From: Candidatus Obscuribacterales bacterium
GTDB lineage: Bacteria; Cyanobacteriota; Vampirovibrionia; Obscuribacterales; Obscuribacteraceae
DNA length: 64,000 nt
Direction: 5' to 3'
NCBI GenBank assembly: GCA_019752635.1
Contig: JAIELX010000022.1
Location: 51,022-115,021, forward strand
The position numbers and the translations under genes are program-made. Below the pieces are notes generated by a model. It made no database searches. It worked only from the letters and a program-made list of their open reading frames with translations, and was not told the origin of the DNA. Below, one piece after another: positions 26,736-35,574 of the stretch; within the stretch, counting starts at the first letter, position 1, and each line of letters opens with the position of its first letter.

Positions 26736-28679
26736 ATGAACAATCGACGCATAACCTCTCGCAAGCGGGAGCAGCTCGAAAGAATCTATAGAACCGACTC
26801 GGACTTCGATGATTTCGAATTTGATAGCGATAATGATCTCGAACCCTATGTAGAAGCTCCTCGCACTCGCGGCTATCGCAACTATGACAGACAAGACCGA
26901 GTTCGAGAGAGGGAAAGAGATTACTACCGCAGAGATGACTCCAACGGCAGCAATGAGCGGCGAGCCACCACCCCGAAATGGTATTCATGCCGTCCTGTTC
27001 TAATCGGCTGTGCGCTCACATGCTTGATCACCGTCGGAATGACAAAAGGTGATCAACTAGGTCCATGGCTATCTTCCACGGCACAAGCACCTGCTGCGCA
27101 AGTCACGGGCTTCTTCGCTCCCGCAGTTCCACAGAAAATGTTTTCGGCGCCAAGACCGGGGCCGGTACGCGCATCGAATCAATTCACGCGCATCCCGGGG
27201 TTATCGGCCTCTCGGTCTACAATTACCGGTTTCACTGACGCTGAATCCATGTCTGCCGCGTATTACTGGACATTTACACTGACCAATTCGGGGCAGTCTC
27301 AGCAGGAAGCGATTATGCGAATTGCAGTGCCGCCGGGGGCGACAATCTCGCGCGCAACACTGTGGGTGAATGGCGTCGCACAGGAGGCGGCTTTCTCAAC
27401 AACCGCCCAAGTAAACCGAGCATATGAATGGGTTCGCAACGGGCGCCAAATTACTCGTCCGATGGTGATGCACGATCCCCTGGTGATCACGCAAGAAAGC
27501 CCGGGGCACATCCTGGTAAAAGCGGCACCGGTTGAAGTCGGTGGTCAGGAACTGAAACTAAGAATTGGTTTCACTGCACCACTTCGACCAAACGCAGGCA
27601 AGGGCTCTCTTCAACTGCCTCACATTGAAGAATCAAACTTCAATATCAGCAATCTGCAAGATGTCCATCTTGAGTCCGTCTCGTCGGTCAGTGCAAACGA
27701 ATCAGCGGTGACGTCCGTCAACAATCCTGCAGGTGGATTTCTTCTTCGTGGCAATATCCGACCGGAAGAACTGGGATCGCTTAAAGTGGATGTTGACTTG
27801 CAAGGGGCGAGCCCCCTGTTCGCGACTCGCGCAACGCACTCCGGTCCGGGCAATTACATACTGGCGAAAATCAACAATACAGCAACAAATGGTCAAACCA
27901 GTATCTCACTTCGCAAGACAACAATCTTGCCCGAATCTTACCGGCTGATCCGCTCCGAAGCTGCAGCAGCTCGCCTGTCAGCTCTCTGGGCCCACGCCGA
28001 GATAGAATCATTAGTGCGTCGCGGCGCAACGTGGCAAGCAGACGAACTGGCGAGAGTTCATCGCATAGTCTCATCAGTAAGTGGTGCCACCGTCCTTGAG
28101 CTAAACTCGGACTATGCCGAGATGGGGCTGAACCGTGACCTGTATGCAACTTCGGCAATCGGCAGAAGCGCTGGCGCAAGTGCTGGTAGCCCTGGAAAAG
28201 GACCTTCCTTGGAAGAGAAGAGCTTCGATCGATCCTTCGTTCAACAATCGGCGCCGTCGGCAGCAGCAAACATGGTCCCTCCGACGACAAAGAGTATTCA
28301 ACGGTGGCGGTCAGCTGAACCAATGATGCCTGCGCCTTCGGCTCCATCCATCATGCCCTCACCAAGGCCGGTACCAAGCCCGATCGCAGCGCCGCAACCA
28401 TCACCAACAGTAATAGATGCCAGACCGCTATTTGCATCATCGATAGCTCCAAGCACGCGCAGTCGGGAGATTCCCGCACCATCAGCAGAAAACGATGTCG
28501 ACATTATATTTGACGGCACAAATCCGACGTCCACTCAACCAAAGACAGAGGAAAACACTGGCTTGCCGGCCACGGGTGCAATCGTCGCCCTGTTAGCAGC
28601 AGGACTACTGCTTCTCAAAGTTAGCAGTTGCAAGTTGTGGGCGAAAGTGACGAAGCCTGCACCCGCAGCAAAGACCTAG
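26736..28679 (+). CDS. VIT-domain membrane protein ending in an LPATG sorting-like signal
   Basis: This 647-aa protein has an acidic and Arg-rich cytoplasmic N-terminus (1-85), a membrane helix (about 87-105) and then a VIT-like (vault/inter-alpha-trypsin) domain at about 150-300, where YYWTFTLTNSGQSQQEAIMRI and the following PPGATISRATLWVNG strands fit. A Pro/Ser-rich linker (about 470-605) leads to LPATG at residues 610-614, a 13-residue hydrophobic stretch and a Lys-rich tail: the tripartite layout of a sortase substrate. VIT proteins with such tails are known in Proteobacteria beside a dedicated sortase, but no sortase is in this window. The vWA domain usual after VIT is absent. Start ATG 26736 has GGGGG upstream. 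Confidence 0.75.
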   Translation: MNNRRITSRKREQLERIYRTDSDFDDFEFDSDNDLEPYVEAPRTRGYRNYDRQDRVRERERDYYRRDDSNGSNERRATTPKWYSCRPVLIGCALTCLITVGMTKGDQLGPWLSSTAQAPAAQVTGFFAPAVPQKMFSAPRPGPVRASNQFTRIPGLSASRSTITGFTDAESMSAAYYWTFTLTNSGQSQQEAIMRIAVPPGATISRATLWVNGVAQEAAFSTTAQVNRAYEWVRNGRQITRPMVMHDPLVITQESPGHILVKAAPVEVGGQELKLRIGFTAPLRPNAGKGSLQLPHIEESNFNISNLQDVHLESVSSVSANESAVTSVNNPAGGFLLRGNIRPEELGSLKVDVDLQGASPLFATRATHSGPGNYILAKINNTATNGQTSISLRKTTILPESYRLIRSEAAAARLSALWAHAEIESLVRRGATWQADELARVHRIVSSVSGATVLELNSDYAEMGLNRDLYATSAIGRSAGASAGSPGKGPSLEEKSFDRSFVQQSAPSAAANMVPPTTKSIQRWRSAEPMMPAPSAPSIMPSPRPVPSPIAAPQPSPTVIDARPLFASSIAPSTRSREIPAPSAENDVDIIFDGTNPTSTQPKTEENTGLPATGAIVALLAAGLLLLKVSSCKLWAKVTKPAPAAKT

Positions 28680-28719
28680 CCCCGCACAATAGTAAAGTCG
28701 CAACGCTCTGCCCCCCCAC

Positions 28720-28766
28720 TGCCATTACTCAAGAACATCATGTTTTCACAAAGATGAGCAATGGCA
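28720..28766. terminator. Possible bidirectional terminator
   Basis: A 12-bp inverted repeat with one mismatch (28720-28731 and 28755-28766) with a 23-base loop lies between convergent genes. There is no strong T-run on either side, so termination is plausible but weakly supported. Confidence 0.35.
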
Positions 28767-28824
28767 ATGGGTGATGGAGCTACGCATTGTTCGAATTCCT
28801 TCGCTCAACGCTATGACCTCGAGC

Positions 28825-29910
28825 TTACTTCGTGACGCGGCCACCGAGATCAGCGATCTCTGATTGCAACGCGGTCAGTTTGCGCTCTCCTTCTTTGCCA
28901 TGAGATAGCAACCAAGTTCCGATTGCATCAATGATAGGGGCGCGCATAAACATTGTTTCCAATTGCAGGTGCCCGAACTTTCCTTTCCACGCAAGACTCT
29001 GATCGTCCGACGACATGCTGTTCATCAAATCCGTTACATGTTTCGCCGAGACACAGCCATCACCGCTTCCCTGCAGAATTAGAACGTGTAGCCCCTTCGG
29101 AGTTTTCTTGCCCCACTCAGAGGTCTTATCCACGTACAGATCCGTCGCCACCAACCGGCGCAATGTAATCTTTTTGAGAACCATCGGATCATCCAGCATT
29201 TCCTTTTGCACGTCCGGACGCTCCGAACACAACTCAGCAAAGAAGCCAGTCAGATCCATTTCATGATCGTGCGTTACGACCGACTTCAAACCAGCCGCAA
29301 TCTGTCCGTTGCCCATGTACATGTCTTTGTTGACCTTGACCGCAGGAGCAGAAAGTACGGTTCCGTATATCAAGTCCGGATTCTCAGCAGCCAGCTCTAC
29401 ACAAAATGTGCAGCCGAGACTCTCGCCCATTGCAATTAACGGCTGGTCCGGGTAGTCAGCCTTGATCAGCTTTGCCAATTGAGCGATGTCTTCATAACTC
29501 TTGTGATGGTCAATCAATTTTCTGTCGTCTGTAGGCGTGCTGAATTGATTCTTGTCGTCGAAATGGCATCGACCGAAGCCCCGCATGTCCATAGCAATGA
29601 AACCAATACCGTTTATCGCAAGACTGCGCGCGAGAACTCGAAATCTCCGCCCGTGAAGAGTAAGACCGTGAACAGCTAGAACAATCGCCTTAGGCTTACC
29701 GTCCGCCGGCATCCACTGGTAAGTCGGAATGTGCAGCTTCTCGGAGTAGACACCATCTTCGGTGTACTTGTATTTTGCAGCCAACTCAGGATTGATTGTC
29801 TCATTGTAAGAAGGCGGCATGGTGCTCTCGCCTGCAATCGCGCAATGCCCGAACCCTGTTACCGTTGCCAAGGACAGAGCCAGTAAGCTTCCCCATCGAT
29901 AACGACTCAT
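28825..29910 (-). CDS. Secreted alpha/beta hydrolase (lysophospholipase-like)
   Basis: This 361-aa protein has a signal peptide (about 1-27) and a serine hydrolase core. The oxyanion-region HG motif is AVHGLTLHGRRF, followed by DMRGFGRC. The nucleophile elbow is GESLG with Ser164. An acid residue in LQGSGDGCVS and a His in KFGHLQLE complete the triad. These features match monoacylglycerol-lipase/lysophospholipase-type hydrolases; substrate unknown. A GAGGGGA ribosome-binding site precedes the ATG. It is related to the right-edge hydrolase at 62529. Confidence 0.87.
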   Translation of the reverse strand: MSRYRWGSLLALSLATVTGFGHCAIAGESTMPPSYNETINPELAAKYKYTEDGVYSEKLHIPTYQWMPADGKPKAIVLAVHGLTLHGRRFRVLARSLAINGIGFIAMDMRGFGRCHFDDKNQFSTPTDDRKLIDHHKSYEDIAQLAKLIKADYPDQPLIAMGESLGCTFCVELAAENPDLIYGTVLSAPAVKVNKDMYMGNGQIAAGLKSVVTHDHEMDLTGFFAELCSERPDVQKEMLDDPMVLKKITLRRLVATDLYVDKTSEWGKKTPKGLHVLILQGSGDGCVSAKHVTDLMNSMSSDDQSLAWKGKFGHLQLETMFMRAPIIDAIGTWLLSHGKEGERKLTALQSEIADLGGRVTK

Positions 29911-30195
29911 ATGTGATCCCCTCTTGCGCTTGTTGCCTTCTGGAAACGTAGGATTCTAACTGATTGAGAACTCCGCCACGTTTAAATGCTTCTGAGTTAT
30001 AGCCGAACAGAATATGTTCGGCATTCGCGAGTGAGTCACCGACAATCATCGGCATCGTTTCCAAGCAGCCTACCTCTCAACGGCAACACTCGATGGCAAC
30101 GTGAACAGCATGCCACCCCGGGAGTTTGTTTACAGATTCGTTGATGGTACTTTCGATATCCGCCTGAACGCCTAAATTGTGGAGAGCACCGTCAC

Positions 30196-31260
30196 TCAGA
30201 AGCGACCGGTGCCGCCGCGTGGATCGACTCCGTTCTTGTCTACGTATTGCTTTTCCCACTCATCAGCATAAGCACCAAATGTGCCCTTATCCAGTAATTC
30301 GCGCATCGCCTTTACTTGTCCTTCGGATGCATTGATATCCCCCTGATTGATATCGAGCACTTCGCGTGCGGCTTTCCATGCAACCCTTTTGAGCGCAGAC
30401 TCGTGCATATCGCCTTCGGTGCGATCCTCCTGCTCAAAAATTGCTTTCGCGGACTCTTCCGGGGACATGTTTACCAACCGGTTGTGATACTTATCATCAA
30501 TCGGCGCCACCGCATGCCAGGGATCATATTTGCCTGTCCAGGAGTCGATCCTTTCCGGCTTCTCGTTCCAGTTCTCGATGGGCACAGGTCGGTCGCGCAT
30601 TATGTTTTGAGCCTTGGTGTAGAGAAGGCACTTTTCCGTCTCGGTCAAGTCTTGCCGTTGCGCAATTTCTTGCTGTAGATCGGCAATCTTTTGAAAGTCC
30701 AATCGTCCATACTCGCCATTGTTATCAGGTCTTGTATATTTATCAATCAGATCTTCGGCACCATGATCCAGCTGCTTCTGCCTAAACTCGGGAACTTTGC
30801 TGAAGTCGGGCGGCATCTGGCTTACAGGTTCATTGACGAACCTGTGGGCTTCGCCATTCTCGTCGTACGCAATGACGACGTCTGGTCCTGAAGCAAATCT
30901 CTCTCGAACAACGCGTCCGTCCTCGTCCGTTTCAGTGGACTGCGGGGCAACGCCATCAATCTCAGGCTGCGGGCGCAGATCGGAATCATCGCTGCAGATC
31001 TGTGATTCTGTCGGAGGGCTCGCATCTTGTGGTGAGGCGGGTTTGTTATCGCAGACCACTGCTTCGTACTTGAAGAAGTCATCCAAACTAATCTTCGGCA
31101 AGTCCAGCGAGCTAGGCGTCTTGCCAGCCTTGCGCGCCTCTGACTGTTGCTCCTGTTGTTCCTTCAAGTCCGGCGGAATTTCCTGGTTGCAAGTGGACAT
31201 TTCGCCTGCCGTTGAGTCGGAAACGCCACCATCCGAACACTGCTCGAACTTTTCATCCAT
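30196..31260 (-). CDS. Hypothetical protein with disordered acidic N-terminus
   Basis: From ATG 31260 (AGGAAA ribosome-binding site) the product is 354 aa; the frame stays open 54 bp further up but without a ribosome-binding site. The first 130 residues are Gln/Glu/Ser/Pro-rich and probably disordered. The rest is charged and helical, with a DRTEGDMHESALKRVAWK-like amphipathic segment. No signal peptide, membrane helix or known motif is seen. The gap below it (29911-30195) holds nothing I can support. Confidence 0.65.
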   Translation of the reverse strand: MDEKFEQCSDGGVSDSTAGEMSTCNQEIPPDLKEQQEQQSEARKAGKTPSSLDLPKISLDDFFKYEAVVCDNKPASPQDASPPTESQICSDDSDLRPQPEIDGVAPQSTETDEDGRVVRERFASGPDVVIAYDENGEAHRFVNEPVSQMPPDFSKVPEFRQKQLDHGAEDLIDKYTRPDNNGEYGRLDFQKIADLQQEIAQRQDLTETEKCLLYTKAQNIMRDRPVPIENWNEKPERIDSWTGKYDPWHAVAPIDDKYHNRLVNMSPEESAKAIFEQEDRTEGDMHESALKRVAWKAAREVLDINQGDINASEGQVKAMRELLDKGTFGAYADEWEKQYVDKNGVDPRGGTGRF

Positions 31261-31563
31261 TTGGTGTTTCCTTTTAGAACAACGAATTCGCAAGTGGATT
31301 TTTATACGCCCCACCCATAGTTATTAGGACGTTCGAGAGAACTTGTCTAAGTTGCCGCTCCGTGGCATATTGAGCAGGTACGGTTGTGCAAAACGGTGCG
31401 GTGAAAGAAGAGCCACACGATTCCAGGGCGACGAAGGGCCTGCTGCAGGTGGCGGTCTTGACTGCCTATGTAGGCACATATCCACCGGACCGAGGTTTGT
31501 CGGGGCGGTCGGAATAGCTGCCTGTGTTCTTTGCTGCGCATCTAACTGGATCGCTCAGATTCC
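31261..31563 (+). other. Intergenic region, no supported gene
   Basis: The divergent gap between the acidic hypothetical gene and the damaged PAS gene. A short plus-strand open frame at 31343-31585 is Cys/Arg-rich and overlaps the start of the PAS remnant, so it is not called. The region may hold degraded upstream parts of the same sensor gene, but I could not recognise them. Confidence 0.4.
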
Positions 31564-31698
31564 ATGGCGCTTCAACAAACACTAAATCGCTCACTGCTTT
31601 CAGCAACCAAGGACGCGCGCCAGTTCATAGACAGCATGCCCGTATGAATACTTACGCTTGATTCCAATGGACTGATTAGAACGGCAAATCTGCGAGCA
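31564..31698 (+). pseudogene. 5' remnant of a sensor PAS domain, cut by an in-frame TGA
   Basis: From ATG 31564 the frame reads as a helical linker into a PAS domain (MALQQTLNRSL... then DARQFIDSMPV) until TGA at 31645. Beyond it the same frame continues ILTLDSNGLIRTANLRALLIF, the classic start of a PAS domain. A single GGA to TGA change would explain the stop, since PAS domains usually have a Gly here. The sequence then runs into the gene at 31699. Confidence 0.55.
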
Positions 31699-33162
31699 TT
31701 GCTTATCTTTCGTACCACCATAACCAACTTGAGGGGCAAGTCCTTCAATGACCTGGTAGTTGCACCATCGATATCAGACAGGCAATGCACTTTCGCTCAA
31801 CTTCGCGACGCAGCGCTGGCCAATACACTGGAAGCAAAAGTAAAATCCTACGCTAGAGATAGGTCCCTGGTTCCGATAGATTTTTCCCTCGGCGAACTGG
31901 AGCTCGCCAACGGCAAGGGTTACATTGCCAGCCTCACTGACACCTCTCAAAAATACGAGTTGGAACGCGTAAAAGAAGAGTTTCTTTCGCTAGTAGCGAA
32001 GGTGTTTACGGGCCCATCTGCTATAAACATGATAGAGGGAGGGACAATGAAGTTTCGCTTCGGAGAGAAACAAGATAGCAAAGTGAAACTCGTTGGCGAA
32101 GAAGCGAACGATGCGGCGGCATTGCCCGCAAAATCGGGTGAAGATGAGGAAACAGCAGGCCTCGGGGCTTCGAACGGGATTTCCGACCAAGTAACGAAAA
32201 GTGCCGTCTCATCGGGCAAAAGCCCAACCGCAGTGTCTACGCAACATGAACCAGCTGGCTTTCGGTCCGTGCTCGGCGCGATTCTCACTATGCTCGTGGT
32301 AGTCCCCGGGCAAGTGTTTATGGTGGCAGGCGCAGCGGTAAGTGCTGGAACCCTGTGTTCCAGCCTCTTCGGGTTATCGTTCGAGCGGATCATGTATCAC
32401 TGCGGTCCGCAGGACTCATTCCTGGGCATCTTCGTTCTGGCGGCAGTTCCAACATTCTGGTACGCCTGGCACGTCCGCCACACCATTGCAAGATTTGCTC
32501 TCCTTTCCGTGGTCGCCATAGCAGGATGGTTCCTATTCAGCAGTTTTGGCTCAGGACTGGTAGGAGCTGTGATCGGCTTGCTAAGCGTGCTCTTGCTGGG
32601 AGTGTTTCATGCAGCAGGTAAATATTTTTCCTCTTTCAAGAGGAACTGGCCGAAAAGCTTCTCGGTAACACGTTGGTTATCGATCTGCTATGTCCCTGCA
32701 GCGCTGCTTCTGTGGTATGAATTCAGTGTTCTCGACCTGAGTCAAACAGTCTCCCGAGTTTCCACGGAAAGCGTTTTCACCGCCGCTGGTATCATGGCGG
32801 CATTCTCATTTCTGCCCGCTCTCCTCACCGCAGTTGATTGCAAATCCAGACAATTTGCATCCGGCTTCGGTTTGTCAGCCATTGGACAATCGCCCGTGTT
32901 GATGACGATGCTCACGTATTGTGTCGCAAATGCTGTGATGTTGGTTTGGATATCGATAAGCGGCACGGCTTCCATTGCAGACTACTACGCGTGGCAAGCG
33001 CAATTAGGAATGGACCCCGATTTCGACAAGCAAACAACGTACACGGAAGTGTTGTCGAAATTCCTTTCAAGTCTGGTCGTTTGGGGCGTTCTCTTACTCA
33101 GCTTGTGGAGCGGCAGCGCTCTTGGTGTTTCGTGGAACCGCTGGCGCCACCGTGGTGACTAA
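31699..33162 (+). CDS. Multi-pass membrane protein with a damaged PAS-like front end
   Basis: The frame starts at TTG 31699 and is open back to 31648. The first 95 residues look like the second half of a PAS domain: FSLGELELANGKGYIASLTD followed by a KYELERVKEEFLSLV linker, which in sensor kinases leads into the phospho-acceptor helix. Here no histidine kinase follows. Instead there is a low-complexity segment (about 100-190) and then roughly eight hydrophobic helices to the end. Within the PAS part, residues RTTITNLR read as SYHHNQLE in the next frame, which suits a PAS domain better and implies a compensated frameshift. The last four bases overlap the convergent TPR gene. Real start and activity are uncertain. 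Confidence 0.55.
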   Translation: MLIFRTTITNLRGKSFNDLVVAPSISDRQCTFAQLRDAALANTLEAKVKSYARDRSLVPIDFSLGELELANGKGYIASLTDTSQKYELERVKEEFLSLVAKVFTGPSAINMIEGGTMKFRFGEKQDSKVKLVGEEANDAAALPAKSGEDEETAGLGASNGISDQVTKSAVSSGKSPTAVSTQHEPAGFRSVLGAILTMLVVVPGQVFMVAGAAVSAGTLCSSLFGLSFERIMYHCGPQDSFLGIFVLAAVPTFWYAWHVRHTIARFALLSVVAIAGWFLFSSFGSGLVGAVIGLLSVLLLGVFHAAGKYFSSFKRNWPKSFSVTRWLSICYVPAALLLWYEFSVLDLSQTVSRVSTESVFTAAGIMAAFSFLPALLTAVDCKSRQFASGFGLSAIGQSPVLMTMLTYCVANAVMLVWISISGTASIADYYAWQAQLGMDPDFDKQTTYTEVLSKFLSSLVVWGVLLLSLWSGSALGVSWNRWRHRGD

Positions 33163-34667
33163 CGCAGACCGGCCTGTCGAAGACGAGTGCGGTTGAGCTT
33201 CTGTCGTTCTTCGCCAAGAGATTCCAACAATCGATTACTGAACTTGTCTATCAGCCATTCTTCGGTTCGCTTCGGCTTCTTCAATAGTTCAATGTCGAGG
33301 CCACCCGCATCAGTCAAACTGACGCTGGCAATGATTTTTTCCAGTGTTCTTCTGGGATCCACCTCTCCCAGTATGCGGCGCCAAACAGTGTTCACATCAA
33401 CGTCGCCGAAGCAACCGCAGATATCAGCATCAGACTTCACTGATAGATGCTGCGGCACTTTTTGAAGGATATCAGCCGAAGATATCTCATAAGTTAGAGC
33501 CTGGTTCAACACGGCGACTGATTCATCATAGCGTCCGGTATGCGAAAGAAAGACGCCTAGATCCGCATAACTCATTGCCTGCACATCGGCACCACCATCA
33601 CTTTCGGCTACGGTTATAGCCTCCTTCAGGTAGTGCTCCGCATCAGTTAGCCTACCGGTGCGAGAAAGAAATCTTGCATACTGGCGCAGCGCATCAGAAA
33701 GCATATCACCGCGCCCCATGGCTTTCGCTTCGCCGAGAGTATGAATCAGGATCGTCTCGGCATGATCAGCATTTCCTGCGCTCAGCAGCGTGGCGGCCCA
33801 TTCGAATCTGGCGTTTAAAAATGCCAGCGGATCAACGTCGAACAATTCGCGCCCGAGAGCTTCGCAGGCTTCCCAATACTGGCATGCCAACTCATACTCT
33901 TCCATGGCGCGCGCATGCATGGCAAGCTGCTCCATCAGCAGCAAACGCGTTTCCGGATGGCATTCAGGTAGACTGTTAATCAGCACAAGCGTTTGGTGCA
34001 AAATGCAGTACTGCAATTCATGCGAATAAGTAGCTAACTTGTCGATCACACGCTCAGCCATGATTTCGGCATCATCGGCACTGAGCATTGCTGCCAGCGG
34101 TGTTAAATCAAGCTGTTCATACTGAAGAGAGAGTCGAGCCAAACTACTGAGGACGATTGCATCAAACGTCAACACGTGCATGACAGGTTGAAAGATAACG
34201 AACGCGCGTTCAGCCAAAGCAAGAGCCGATTCAGCCTTTGACTCTCGCAAGTCCAGTTCGGAAAGTTCCAGCAAACCGGAAGCGTACTCGGGATGCTCAG
34301 CTCCGAAGCATCGTTCTCGCAGATCGACGCAGGCTTCAAACGAAAAGCGCGCATTCATCAGTTCGTCTCGACGCAAATAGACCCGCCCGAGTTCAGAGTT
34401 CATTTTGGCTCGAAAAGCATCGCCGCTACTGTCGGCAGGCGCTGCAACCATAGCACGGTTCAGCAACTCGATACATTCATACTCATTGTCATTGGCCATA
34501 CAAACCACTGCGTGCTCAAAAAGCGCTATTGAATACTCTTTGCTTTTGACGCCAAACTCGTCCAAAGCCTGATTCACAGCCATCACCATCAGGTCTTCGG
34601 CATCCGTGGACTTGCCTTCGTGAATAAGCTGCATGGCTTGAGTTGCTAGCGGAGAGAGTTCTGTCAT
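33159..34667 (-). CDS. TPR-repeat protein
   Basis: This 502-aa protein is built of helical pairs. Several match TPR/kinesin-light-chain spacing, including the segments around ARFSFEACVDLRERCFGAEHPEYASGL (about 105-130), a MGRGDMLSDALRQYARFL repeat and a TGRYDESVAVLNQAL repeat (about 375-390). There is no signal peptide or membrane helix; it is cytoplasmic. The C-terminal 100 residues are charged and basic. It presumably serves as a protein-interaction scaffold, with partner unknown. A well-placed AAGGA precedes the ATG. Confidence 0.8.
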   Translation of the reverse strand: MTELSPLATQAMQLIHEGKSTDAEDLMVMAVNQALDEFGVKSKEYSIALFEHAVVCMANDNEYECIELLNRAMVAAPADSSGDAFRAKMNSELGRVYLRRDELMNARFSFEACVDLRERCFGAEHPEYASGLLELSELDLRESKAESALALAERAFVIFQPVMHVLTFDAIVLSSLARLSLQYEQLDLTPLAAMLSADDAEIMAERVIDKLATYSHELQYCILHQTLVLINSLPECHPETRLLLMEQLAMHARAMEEYELACQYWEACEALGRELFDVDPLAFLNARFEWAATLLSAGNADHAETILIHTLGEAKAMGRGDMLSDALRQYARFLSRTGRLTDAEHYLKEAITVAESDGGADVQAMSYADLGVFLSHTGRYDESVAVLNQALTYEISSADILQKVPQHLSVKSDADICGCFGDVDVNTVWRRILGEVDPRRTLEKIIASVSLTDAGGLDIELLKKPKRTEEWLIDKFSNRLLESLGEERQKLNRTRLRQAGLR

Positions 34668-34824
34668 CTTAATCCTTGCCTACTTTTGAGCGGCTACATC
34701 AGTATGCAGCAGGCGTCGACGCAAACACTTACCAACGAATGTACATTATGATTGTAGAATAGAGGATGGTTTTGCTGGAAATGTTCAGATTCTGCGGGGG
34801 AAAACCCCCACTTGTCTCCGCGAG

Positions 34825-35574
34825 TCAAATCGCTTGCAACGCCCACTCAACAGTGTCAATGTTCTCGCTATAGTGAAGCAGAGGCGACATATCCGGCAGT
34901 TTCACGCCAAGCTGTTTGAATACTAACTCGTTACTTCGAATTTCGGCCTCCGCGTGCTGAAGCAGCCAGCGAGCATGATGAATGTTTCCGCGATAGCAAT
35001 TGCTGTTCCGGTCCACACTGTACAAGCAGTAACGCTCGGTCAGGAACTGCTCCACCGAGCCGTTTGTCGACTCAAACACTGGTCCGCGTGGTCGATAGTC
35101 GGCATCGAATACTGCGCCGGAGCCACTGCGACGACAGTGATATTGGACCAGGTCGCCCGACAATGAGAGGCTCATGCTCGCATTGAAGTAAGGCAGAAAG
35201 AACAGACTGCGAGCCAGAAGCACGGCAACGGGATTCGAACAGTCCAGACTAAAAAAATAGACTCCCGGTATGCCATTTTTCTTGACGTAAGTGCGGACGT
35301 TGAGTTCAAGGAAGTTAGACATCCAGGGAACCTCGAACGTAAAGCGCGGATAGACTTTACGCATCGCAAACGGTACAACACCAATCCAGGCAGAACCTTC
35401 AAAGGTGTCAATTTCAAGCATCCGTGGAATGTGCTCTCGAATGGACTCGGGGCGAACAGGCCAGTGCGCGAAAAGCAACTTCGCCCACGATTGCTGCATG
35501 ACCCACGGTCCGGCAGGCAATTCATACGGTCGATGCTCCGTCGCGGCCAGCAGCGCAGCAATACGATCTGTCAC
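34825..35574 (-). CDS. DUF2071 (YqjF-like) family protein
   Basis: The GTG at 35574 overlaps the hybrid-kinase stop in a GTGA arrangement, so I prefer it; ATG 35598 is the alternative and adds eight residues. The protein has the DUF2071 pattern: QQSWAKLLFAHWPV near the start, then PRMLEIDTFEGSAWIGVVPF, the FLELNVRTYV strand and a GVYFFSLDC segment. The family has no established reaction; the fold is related to acetoacetate decarboxylase. It is the last gene of the minus-strand signalling operon, which suggests a link to stress signalling rather than metabolism. Confidence 0.85.
   Translation of the reverse strand: MTDRIAALLAATEHRPYELPAGPWVMQQSWAKLLFAHWPVRPESIREHIPRMLEIDTFEGSAWIGVVPFAMRKVYPRFTFEVPWMSNFLELNVRTYVKKNGIPGVYFFSLDCSNPVAVLLARSLFFLPYFNASMSLSLSGDLVQYHCRRSGSGAVFDADYRPRGPVFESTNGSVEQFLTERYCLYSVDRNSNCYRGNIHHARWLLQHAEAEIRSNELVFKQLGVKLPDMSPLLHYSENIDTVEWALQAI

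Noticed and set aside
29801..30064. Minus-strand frame upstream of the alpha/beta hydrolase
   Set aside because: It overlaps the signal-peptide region of the hydrolase in another frame and has no ribosome-binding site or recognisable content.
31343..31585. Cys/Arg-rich plus-strand open frame
   Set aside because: No ribosome-binding site, atypical composition, and it overlaps the PAS remnant in another frame.
31645..31647. TGA read as glycine (alternative genetic code)
   Set aside because: TGA ends other intact genes here, such as the kinase at 46265 and the hybrid kinase at 35571, so a local mutation or sequencing error is the better explanation.
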